A stretch of DNA of 5,928 nt from an uncultured Lachnospiraceae bacterium (GTDB lineage: Bacteria > Bacillota > Clostridia > Lachnospirales > Lachnospiraceae): assembly GCA_905193085.1 (NCBI GenBank), contig CAJJNI010000155.1, positions 1 to 5,928 on the forward strand, given 5' to 3'. This document shows, one piece after another, positions 1 to 5,928 of this stretch. The position numbers were made by a program, and so were the translations under genes. The notes below the pieces were generated by a model. It saw only the letters and a program-made list of their open reading frames with translations. It did no database searches and was not told the DNA's origin. Position 1 is the first letter of the stretch. Every line of letters starts with the position of its first letter.

Positions 1-62
1 CCGCATGATTGTCTAAGTAACGCTTTTAAAAAAGCTCCGAACTCAGCTGTTATGGAGCATGC
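1..62. repeat. Possible edge of an inserted or dispersed palindromic element
   Basis: On the plus strand this stretch holds several short inverted repeats: GCATG (3-7) with CATGC (58-62); GCTTTT-AA-AAAAGC (22-35), a perfect 6-base stem with a 2-base loop; and GCTCC (34-38) with GGAGC (54-58). It coincides with the point where the hydrolase stops resembling its family (after residue 156). The window also begins here, as would happen where an assembly breaks on a repeat. No second copy is present in the window, so repeat status is unproven and chance inverted repeats are possible. Confidence 0.3.
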
Positions 63-527
63 AAAAAGAGAATCTCCGCTGAATAAAATATTCTCTGATG
101 AAATATAATAGCACACTCCACCCGGTGTATGTCCGGGTGTATGAATAACTTTAATTAAAAGCCCTATAAGCTCTATAATCTGTCCGTCAACAAGCTCTTT
201 ATCAGGAGTAAGGGATAACTGCTCAGCTCCCATTGCTTCTGACAGATTATATCTTGGATTTTCAAGAACCTCTTTCTCAGATTCATGTGCATATAATTCT
301 ACATTATACGAATCACAAATTTCTTTTGCTGCTCCGATATGGTCAAAATGTCCATGTGTCAGCAGTACAGCCTTAAGCTTAAGAGACTCTTCATCAATAA
401 ATTTCTTTATTATTTCAAACCTGTCAGCCGGGTCAATCAATACTGCTTCTTTGGATTCATCATTATAGAGAATGTAACAGTTGGTTGCAACCGGACCTAA
501 AACCATTAATTTAATTTTATATGCCAT
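1..527 (-). CDS. MBL-fold metallo-hydrolase (glyoxalase II-like), 3' end off the window
   Basis: This is a zinc-dependent metallo-beta-lactamase-fold hydrolase of the small cytoplasmic type often annotated as hydroxyacylglutathione hydrolase-like; the real substrate is unknown. About 175 residues are visible from the ATG at 527, preceded by AGGAGG with an 8-base spacer. The N-terminus has the family pattern GPVATNCYI (11-19) and IDPAD (31-35). The metal-binding motif THGHFDH is at 57-63, followed by the HTPGHTPGG segment (129-137, ligand His133) and SGDSLF (150-155, ligand Asp152). No signal peptide or membrane segment is seen. The family is usually a little over 200 residues, so the last metal-binding histidine would lie beyond the edge. 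After GDSLF one expects a SIGRTD-like stretch, but the sequence reads ACSITAEFGAFLKALLRQSC, which does not look like the family, although the frame stays open. The gene may be interrupted near residue 157-160. The fold assignment is firm; intactness is not. Confidence 0.85.
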   Translation of the reverse strand, partial: MAYKIKLMVLGPVATNCYILYNDESKEAVLIDPADRFEIIKKFIDEESLKLKAVLLTHGHFDHIGAAKEICDSYNVELYAHESEKEVLENPRYNLSEAMGAEQLSLTPDKELVDGQIIELIGLLIKVIHTPGHTPGGVCYYISSENILFSGDSLFACSITAEFGAFLKALLRQSC

Positions 528-531
528 GTCA

Positions 532-2841
532 TCAACCTCCTGTTGTACGGTCTATATCTATAACGCTCTCTACCTGCTTTATCTTCTCAATGAGACTGTT
601 AAGCTCGTCTTTGCTGCTTACGCCAAATGATATAAGAAGTGTTGCCGTACCCTGTTTGCTTGTTCTTACATTCATTGATGTTATATCTATCTTTCTCTCT
701 GTAAATATCTTTGATATATCTACAAGAAGACCGCTTCTGTTAGTACCGTAAACTGTAATCTCAGCACTGTATGAACCGGGTGATTTATCTTTAATGTCTG
801 CCTGCCATTCCGCATCAATAAGTCTTACCCTGTCAAGTTCAGGTAAATGAAGTATATTAATACAGTCAGTTCTGTGGATTGATATACCTCTTCCCCGTGT
901 AACAAACCCTACAATCTCATCACCCGGAACAGGATTACAGCAGTGTGAAAATCTTACTGCCAAATCGTCCATTCCCTTTACGATAATTCCACTTGAAGAT
1001 TTTGATACATAAGTCTTAGCTTTTCCTTCGGGAATTTCTTCAAGAATTTCTCTGTCAGTTTTGGCTTTTTTTATTACTTTGTTATATTCTTCAACAAGCT
1101 TATTTACTACCTGTCCTTCTTTAAGACCGCCATGACCTACCGCTGCAAGCACGGAATCCCAGTCCTTAAATCCATACTTTCGCATAACCTTGCCCTGATA
1201 CTCAGGTTTTGTAATTTCACTTATTACAAGCGTATGCATCTTACAGTAATTTGAAATTAATTCTTTACCTTTTACTATATTTTCTTCTTTTAACTGATGC
1301 TTGAACCATTGGGAAATTTTGCTTTTTGCCTGTGTACTTTTTACAATCTTGAGCCAGTCCCTGCTCGGTCCTTTTGAATTCTGGCTTGTTATTACTTCTA
1401 TCCGGTCACCATTCTGAATAACATATTCTATAGGAACAAGCTTTCCATTTACCCTGGCACCAATCATCTTATTTCCTACCGCACTGTGTATGCTGTACGC
1501 AAAATCTATTGTTGTAGAACCATTAGGAAGATTCTTGACATCACCTGATGGTGTGAAACAATACACATTGTCTGAAAATAAATCTAAATCGTTCTTAAGC
1601 AGACTCATGAATTCGTGGTTATCAGACATGTCCATCTGCCACTCTAATATCTGTCTTAACCAGCTTAATTTTTCTTCTTCCTGCTTCTCAACTTTCTTTC
1701 CGTCAGAAGCTTCTTTATATTTCCAATGTGCGGCAATACCATACTCAGCAGTACGATGCATCTCAAATGTTCTTATCTGTATCTCAAAAGGCTGTCCATT
1801 TGGTCCTATAACAGTTGTGTGAAGCGACTGATACATATTAGCCTTAGGCATCGCTATATAATCCTTAAATCTTCCCGGAATCGGCTTATACATCTCATGA
1901 ATAACTCCGAGTGCCGCATAGCAGTCTTTTACCGTCTCTACAATAATTCTTACCGCAAACAAATCATAAATCTGGTCGAGTGTCTTGTCCTGATTACGCA
2001 TCTTTTTGTAGATGCTGAAGAAATGCTTCGCTCTTCCATCTATCTTTGCTTCTATATTAGCCTCTGAAATATATGTTGAAACTTCTTTGACAATTCCATT
2101 TATAAGCTCTTCACGAGCACTTTTTCTAAGCGCAATCTTATCCGCAAGGTCATAATATGCCTCTGGCTCAAGATAGCGCAGTGCCAAATCATCAAGTTCA
2201 ATTTTTATTTTGGAAATACCGAGTCTCTGAGCTATAGGAGCATATATATCCATAGTCTCCCTTGCTTTTTCTTTCTGTTTCTCAGGACGCATGTATTTTA
2301 ATGTACGCATGTTATGAAGACGGTCTGCCAGCTTAATAAGAATAACTCTTATATCCTTTGCCATTGCAAGGAACATCTTTCTTAAATTTTCAGCCTGTAC
2401 TTCGACCTTGTCCATAGAATATGACAACTGACCGAGTTTTGTTACACCATCAACTAAAAGCGCAACTTCACTGCCAAATTCCTGTGCAATTTCCTCACTG
2501 GTCATCACAGTATCTTCAACAACATCATGAAGCAGTCCTGCTACAATTGACTCTTTATCAAGCTCTAAATCGGCAAGTATTATTGCAACAGAAAGCGGAT
2601 GAATTATATATGGTTCACCCGATTTTCTTACCTGTCCTTTATGAGCTTCATCAGCTATATGATATGCTTTTTCTACAAGTGAAATATCTGCAGACGGATG
2701 ATACTTTCTGATAGATCTTAATAATTCTTCATATAATACTGAAGGTTCCGTAAAATCCGCAAACGATTTCATATTATCATCATTAACTGTCATATCTTTC
2801 TTTTTTTCTACATCAACAGATGAGGTATCAAGTTCAGTCAT
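532..2841 (-). CDS. rel: Bifunctional (p)ppGpp synthetase/hydrolase (RelA/SpoT family, long RSH)
   Basis: This enzyme makes ppGpp/pppGpp from ATP and GDP/GTP on starved ribosomes and also hydrolyses it, setting the stringent response. The start is taken at 2841 (769 residues): GGAGG lies 8 bases upstream, whereas the longer ATG at 2856 overlaps that site. Domains in order, numbered from 2841: a charged N-terminal extension (about 1-35); the HD hydrolase with His81, His105-Asp106, Glu109-Asp110 and the ADRLHNMRT motif (172-180); the synthetase with Asp293, RFKDYIA (324-330), YQSLHT (337-342) and Glu353 in EIQIRT; TGS (about 425-485); a helical region; the zinc-finger/CC domain with HCCNPVPGD (633-641) and Cys660; and a C-terminal ACT domain (about 691-765). 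RFKD, rather than the EFDD type of monofunctional RelA, together with an intact HD site indicates both activities. The gene has its own promoter upstream and is followed 4 bases later by a metallo-hydrolase gene. The symbol relA is also used for this gene in Firmicutes. Confidence 0.97.
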   Translation of the reverse strand: MTELDTSSVDVEKKKDMTVNDDNMKSFADFTEPSVLYEELLRSIRKYHPSADISLVEKAYHIADEAHKGQVRKSGEPYIIHPLSVAIILADLELDKESIVAGLLHDVVEDTVMTSEEIAQEFGSEVALLVDGVTKLGQLSYSMDKVEVQAENLRKMFLAMAKDIRVILIKLADRLHNMRTLKYMRPEKQKEKARETMDIYAPIAQRLGISKIKIELDDLALRYLEPEAYYDLADKIALRKSAREELINGIVKEVSTYISEANIEAKIDGRAKHFFSIYKKMRNQDKTLDQIYDLFAVRIIVETVKDCYAALGVIHEMYKPIPGRFKDYIAMPKANMYQSLHTTVIGPNGQPFEIQIRTFEMHRTAEYGIAAHWKYKEASDGKKVEKQEEEKLSWLRQILEWQMDMSDNHEFMSLLKNDLDLFSDNVYCFTPSGDVKNLPNGSTTIDFAYSIHSAVGNKMIGARVNGKLVPIEYVIQNGDRIEVITSQNSKGPSRDWLKIVKSTQAKSKISQWFKHQLKEENIVKGKELISNYCKMHTLVISEITKPEYQGKVMRKYGFKDWDSVLAAVGHGGLKEGQVVNKLVEEYNKVIKKAKTDREILEEIPEGKAKTYVSKSSSGIIVKGMDDLAVRFSHCCNPVPGDEIVGFVTRGRGISIHRTDCINILHLPELDRVRLIDAEWQADIKDKSPGSYSAEITVYGTNRSGLLVDISKIFTERKIDITSMNVRTSKQGTATLLISFGVSSKDELNSLIEKIKQVESVIDIDRTTGG
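536..541 (-). promoter_or_regulatory. Ribosome binding site for the MBL-fold gene, inside the end of rel
   Basis: On the minus strand AGGAGG ends 8 bases before the ATG at 527. The same bases supply most of the final Gly-Gly codons of rel, whose TGA (534-532) lies between the site and the start. Ribosomes terminating on rel would therefore sit on the initiation region of the next gene, which suggests translational coupling (inference). It also fixes the start at 527 rather than at the out-of-frame ATG at 532, which overlaps the rel stop codon. Confidence 0.85.
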
Positions 2842-2849
2842 TTTCCCAA

Positions 2850-2854
2850 CCTCC
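2850..2854 (-). promoter_or_regulatory. Ribosome binding site that sets the rel start
   Basis: GGAGG on the minus strand, with an 8-base spacer (TTGGGAAA) to the ATG at 2841. The first ATG of the open frame (2856-2854) shares its G with this site and has no comparable purine-rich stretch at a proper distance. The protein therefore most likely begins MTELD rather than MEVGKMTELD. Confidence 0.88.
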
Positions 2855-2892
2855 ATTCAAAAGTTATGATACAGCAAACTATACTAAGTTCC

Positions 2893-2921
2893 ATTATAAT
2901 TAGTTTCACACAAAATTGCAA
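2893..2921 (-). promoter_or_regulatory. Sigma-A-type promoter for rel
   Basis: Within the 86-base gap between recJ and rel the minus strand carries TTGCAA (2921-2916, 4 of 6 to the -35 consensus), a 17-base spacer and a perfect TATAAT (2898-2893). Transcription would begin near 2887-2885, giving a leader of about 45 bases before the ATG at 2841. No extended -10 TG is present. It is the only good promoter I found between genes, so rel and the downstream hydrolase can be expressed independently of prfC-recJ. This is a sequence prediction only. Confidence 0.72.
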
Positions 2922-2927
2922 TTCATT

Positions 2928-4697
2928 TCACATATTTTTTATGCGGCAATAATCTGTAATTGTTATCTGCAGATTCTTTTCTCCACGAAATTCATTAACA
3001 GAAGGGTAATATGCCAGTGCTATATCTATATTGTTATTTCTTGCATTAAAAGCATTATTTACCTCCATCTGTCCAAATTCTTCTGTAATAAATGAAACAA
3101 ATGTATCAGCATCATTAAAAAGCAATGCATCTAACGCACATTTACCGTTTGACACCTTCATTTTCAGCATATTTTTATTCTGTCCTATGTAACGCATTGA
3201 AAGAATATTTAAATGCTGTTCTGCAAAAACAGGTTTTTCATTTCCTTTTCCCAAAGGCTCTATAACAGATAGCTGCATTATAAGTTCTTCTGTTATATAA
3301 TCAATTGGCATTGGAACATCTATATAAAGTTTTTCTTTTAAATCATCTTCTGTAAGAGTTGTGTTTTCATTAAGTTTACGGTTTAAAATCTCAAAATTTT
3401 CTGCCGGCATTGAAAGTCCTGCCGCAAGAGGGTGACCACCAAATTTTGTAAATAATTCACGACATTTTGAAAGCTCTTCAAACATATTATAACTTTCAAT
3501 CGAACGCCCCGAAGCTTTTAACCCGTCCTCTGAATTAGTAAAGACTAACACCGGTTTATAATATTTTTCTCTTATCCTCCCGGCTATAATGCCGGCTATG
3601 CTCTCATGACATTCAGGCAGTAAGACAAGTAAAACTTTGTTATTTTTTAATTCCGTATTATCAATCATTTCAAAAGCTTTAGCTGTCCAATCTGCCGTAA
3701 GTTCTTTTCTGTTTTCATTAAATTCTTTTAAGTCCCAGGCAGCTTTATCTGCTTCTTCTTTTGTAGAAGAAAGCAGAAGATTAACAGCTCTCTTTGCCGT
3801 ATCTAATCTGCCAGACGCATTAAGACATGGTCCAAGCCGAAAACCGATATGATGTGCCATAAGCGGTGTGTCGTCTAATTCATTTGCACTGATAAGGGCT
3901 CTTAATCCCAGATGCGTTGTATTTGTCAGTGCCTTTAGCCCGAATTTTACGATTATTCTGTTCTCATCTCTTAAGTCCATCACATCGCCGACAGTTGCTA
4001 TCGCCGCAAATTCAAGAAATTTCATAGCCTCATTTTTTCTGTCGCATTTTTCAAATAAAGCGGTTATAAGCTTCCACGCAACGACAGCACCACATACCCC
4101 GTCAAACGGATAATGACAATCTGCCTGCTTTGGATTTACAATGGCATGTGCTTCTGGCAGTATATAATTCCTGACACCGTTATTTTCTTCAAAAGGTATA
4201 TCGTGATGGTCTGTAACAACAACGGTCATTCCCTTATCTGTCGCAAGCTTAATCTGTTCTTTTGCGGCAATACCATTATCACAGGTTACGATTGTATCTA
4301 TATTATCTTCATAAGCTTCAAGCACAAGCCGCTCATTAAGCCCATAACCGTCACGGACACGCTCAGGAATACACCAGTCTGCCTTTGCGCCAAGAGCCCT
4401 TAAGCCCTCGTAGAGAATATATGTTGAACATACTCCGTCAATATCATAATCTCCGATAATTCTTATTGTCTTTCCTGCCCCAATTTTCTTTAAGATTATG
4501 TCAACCGCTGTTTCCATATCTTTCATAAGCCACGGAGAATATAAATTATCAGGATTTCCGTTTAAAAAATTATTTATTTCTTCTTCACCCGTAATATCTC
4601 TGTTTCTTATTATTCTTGCAATTACGGGACTTATTCCGAATTTCTGCCCTATACTGTAAAAATCTGCCTTTTTCGTGTGTAAAATCCATTTTTTCAT
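2928..4697 (-). CDS. recJ: Single-stranded-DNA-specific 5'-3' exonuclease RecJ
   Basis: RecJ degrades single-stranded DNA 5' to 3' in RecF-pathway recombination, mismatch repair and base excision repair, using Mn/Mg ions. The protein has 589 residues, close to E. coli RecJ (577) and without the long extra C-terminal region of the Bacillus enzyme. DHH-domain motifs are all present: GDYDIDG (82-88), Asp140 in TCDNG, DHH (163-165), and ATVGDVMDL (234-242). NASGRLDT (293-300) follows. The DHHA1 region has the HESIAGIIAGRI segment (364-375), KASGRS (394-399) and FGGHPLAAGLSM (419-430). The OB-type domain has IEPLGKGNEKPVF (479-491). The start at 4697 gives the usual opening MKKWILHTKKADF. The ribosome binding site is weak: the nearest good purine run, GGAAGG (4718-4713), is 15 bases away, inside the end of prfC. 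With only 9 bases between the genes, translation coupled to prfC is likely (inference). Confidence 0.96.
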   Translation of the reverse strand: MKKWILHTKKADFYSIGQKFGISPVIARIIRNRDITGEEEINNFLNGNPDNLYSPWLMKDMETAVDIILKKIGAGKTIRIIGDYDIDGVCSTYILYEGLRALGAKADWCIPERVRDGYGLNERLVLEAYEDNIDTIVTCDNGIAAKEQIKLATDKGMTVVVTDHHDIPFEENNGVRNYILPEAHAIVNPKQADCHYPFDGVCGAVVAWKLITALFEKCDRKNEAMKFLEFAAIATVGDVMDLRDENRIIVKFGLKALTNTTHLGLRALISANELDDTPLMAHHIGFRLGPCLNASGRLDTAKRAVNLLLSSTKEEADKAAWDLKEFNENRKELTADWTAKAFEMIDNTELKNNKVLLVLLPECHESIAGIIAGRIREKYYKPVLVFTNSEDGLKASGRSIESYNMFEELSKCRELFTKFGGHPLAAGLSMPAENFEILNRKLNENTTLTEDDLKEKLYIDVPMPIDYITEELIMQLSVIEPLGKGNEKPVFAEQHLNILSMRYIGQNKNMLKMKVSNGKCALDALLFNDADTFVSFITEEFGQMEVNNAFNARNNNIDIALAYYPSVNEFRGEKNLQITITDYCRIKNM

Positions 4698-4706
4698 CAG
4701 CTTACA

Positions 4707-5928
4707 TTACTGCCTTCCAAATTCTGAAAGCTCAAGTCCTTCATTTCTGTCAAGAGTCATACCTACACTCCATGCATTTATAAACAAAAGAAGCGGTCTG
4801 CCCTTTAAGTCTTTAATTTTCTTCATATCTGAAGTACCGACAATCTTGTCTAAATCTATATCTTTATTTTCAATCCATCTGATATGTTCGTAAGGCAGTC
4901 TCTCAAGGCGTATTTCTACATTGTACTCATTATTAAGACGATACTCTAATACATCAAACTGAAGTACACCGACTACGCCGACTATTATTTCTTCCATACC
5001 GGTATTATATTCCTGGAAAATCTGGATCGCACCTTCCTGCGCAATCTGCTCAATACCTTTTATAAACTGCTTTCTTTTCATTGTATCGACCTGTCGCACC
5101 CTTGCAAAATGCTCCGGGGCAAATGTAGGTATTCCCTCAAAAGCAAACTTTTTAGAAGGTGAGCATACAGTATCTCCAATTGAAAAAATACCCGGGTCAA
5201 ATACACCGATTATATCTCCTGCATATGCTTCATCTATAATCTTTCGCTCCTGTGCCATAAGCTGCTGTGGCTGTGAAAGCTTTAATTTCTTATTACCCTG
5301 AACATGAAATACTTCTTTTGTCGCATCAAATTTACCGGAACAGATTCGCATAAACGCAACCCTGTCACGATGTGCCTTATTCATATTGGCCTGTATTTTG
5401 AATACAAATGCTGAAAATTCCGGTGAAAACGGGTCAATTTCCCCTATGTCTGACATTCTTGGGAGTGGTGATGAAGTCATCTTAAGGAAATCGTCCAAAA
5501 ACGGTTCTACACCAAAATTGGTAAGTGCTGAGCCGAAAAATACGGGTGAGAGTTCACCTTTTGAAACTAAATCAATATCAAATTCAGCACCTGCACCATC
5601 AAATAAATCTATTTCATCTTTAAGCTGCTGTAATTTATCTTCGCCTATTATTTCAGGAAGCCTCTCATCATCAATTGAAAGGGTCTGCATCTCGCCTTCC
5701 TTAGTACCTTTTTCAGTATCAGAAAAAAGCAGCACTTCTTTTCTTTCGCGGTTGTATACACCTTTAAAATTCTTTCCTGAACCGATAGGCCAGTTAATAG
5801 GGCATGTTGCAATTCCAAGCTCTTTTTCAATATCATCAAGCAAATCGAATGTATCATTTGCATCTCTGTCCATCTTGTTGATAAATGTAAATATAGGAAT
5901 GTGCCTCATAACACATACTTTAAATAAT
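4707..5928 (-). CDS. prfC: Peptide chain release factor 3 (RF3), 5' end missing
   Basis: RF3 is a translational GTPase that recycles RF1/RF2 from the ribosome after peptide release. About 406 residues are visible, against about 530 in the full family. The frame is open to the window edge, and the residues before the first Met (LFKVCV) continue the family sequence, so Met at 5909 is internal and not the start. The P-loop, switch I and the DxPGH motif lie beyond the edge. Numbered from Met 5909: NKMD (G4) at 11-14, the RF3-specific PIGSGKNFKGVYNRE stretch (41-55), and the PVFFGSAL segment (G5). Domain II follows with FVFKIQANMNKAHRDRVAFM, and the RF3 C-terminal domain with IIVGVVGVLQFDVLEYRL and NVEIRLE. 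The gene ends GRQ-TAA, 9 bases before recJ. RF3 rather than EF-G is indicated by the WPIGSGK and HRDRVAFMRICSGKF segments and by the absence of EF-G domains IV-V. Confidence 0.96.
   Translation of the reverse strand, partial: LFKVCVMRHIPIFTFINKMDRDANDTFDLLDDIEKELGIATCPINWPIGSGKNFKGVYNRERKEVLLFSDTEKGTKEGEMQTLSIDDERLPEIIGEDKLQQLKDEIDLFDGAGAEFDIDLVSKGELSPVFFGSALTNFGVEPFLDDFLKMTSSPLPRMSDIGEIDPFSPEFSAFVFKIQANMNKAHRDRVAFMRICSGKFDATKEVFHVQGNKKLKLSQPQQLMAQERKIIDEAYAGDIIGVFDPGIFSIGDTVCSPSKKFAFEGIPTFAPEHFARVRQVDTMKRKQFIKGIEQIAQEGAIQIFQEYNTGMEEIIVGVVGVLQFDVLEYRLNNEYNVEIRLERLPYEHIRWIENKDIDLDKIVGTSDMKKIKDLKGRPLLLFINAWSVGMTLDRNEGLELSEFGRQ

Noticed and set aside
121..143. Near-direct repeat in the hydrolase gene (CATACACC...CATACACC)
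   Set aside because: It encodes the canonical HTPGHTPGG metal-binding segment of the family.
2842..2927. Intrinsic terminator or riboswitch in the recJ-rel gap
   Set aside because: There is no GC-rich hairpin followed by a T run, and the leader of about 45 bases is too short and unstructured for a known riboswitch.
3579..3600. Short direct repeat (CCGGCTAT twice, 4 bases apart) in recJ
   Set aside because: It encodes IAG-I-IAG in a conserved DHHA1-domain segment, so it is explained by protein sequence and is too short to be a mobile or regulatory repeat.
521..4893. Plus-strand open frames of 71-113 codons (for example 1490-1822, 1726-2067, 2421-2711, 4113-4403)
   Set aside because: They lie antisense to rel, recJ and prfC, whose proteins are clearly conserved; they overlap one another, lack family motifs, and are expected by chance opposite long genes.
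5648..5863. Minus-strand frame of 71 codons inside prfC
   Set aside because: It is an alternative-frame shadow of the conserved RF3 sequence, with no recognisable motif.
5907..5909. ATG at 5909 as the start of prfC
   Set aside because: The frame remains open to the window edge, the upstream residues LFKVCV fit RF3, and starting here would omit the whole nucleotide-binding P-loop.
4707..5928. Tetracycline-resistance ribosomal protection protein or EF-G instead of RF3
   Set aside because: RF3-specific segments (PIGSGKNFKGVY, HRDRVAFMRICSGKF, VGVVGVLQFDV) are present, and the protein ends without EF-G domains IV and V.

Overview
The window looks like AT-rich Clostridia DNA, most likely from a Lachnospiraceae-type gut anaerobe. 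This is inferred from base composition, the style of the protein sequences and the clustering of housekeeping genes; no 16S or other strict marker is present. All four genes lie on the minus strand, so transcription runs from high to low coordinates. Coding density is very high, and the largest non-coding gap is 86 bases.

In transcription order: (1) 5928-4707, the C-terminal three quarters of prfC, peptide chain release factor 3, whose GTPase N-terminus lies beyond the window; (2) 4697-2928, recJ, a complete single-strand-specific 5'-3' exonuclease of the DHH family, starting 9 bases after prfC ends; (3) an 86-base gap carrying a good sigma-A-type promoter; (4) 2841-532, a complete bifunctional (p)ppGpp synthetase/hydrolase (Rel/RSH). 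Its start is best placed 15 bases inside the longest ORF, because the ribosome binding site overlaps the first ATG; (5) 527 to the window edge, a metallo-beta-lactamase-fold hydrolase of the glyoxalase II-like type, 4 bases after rel. Its ribosome binding site lies inside the last codons of rel.

The genes form two transcriptional groups: prfC-recJ (translation termination and DNA repair, tightly spaced) and rel-MBL (stringent response plus a small hydrolase, apparently translationally linked). The recJ-rel neighbourhood is a known Firmicutes arrangement, but apt, which sits between the two genes in Bacillus subtilis, is absent here.

I see no convincing undescribed system. The least ordinary spot is the low-coordinate edge (about 1-62). 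There the hydrolase reading frame stays open, but the protein stops looking like its family just after the GDSLF motif, and the DNA carries several short inverted repeats. This may be the edge of an inserted or dispersed element, and such a repeat would also explain why the sequence ends there.
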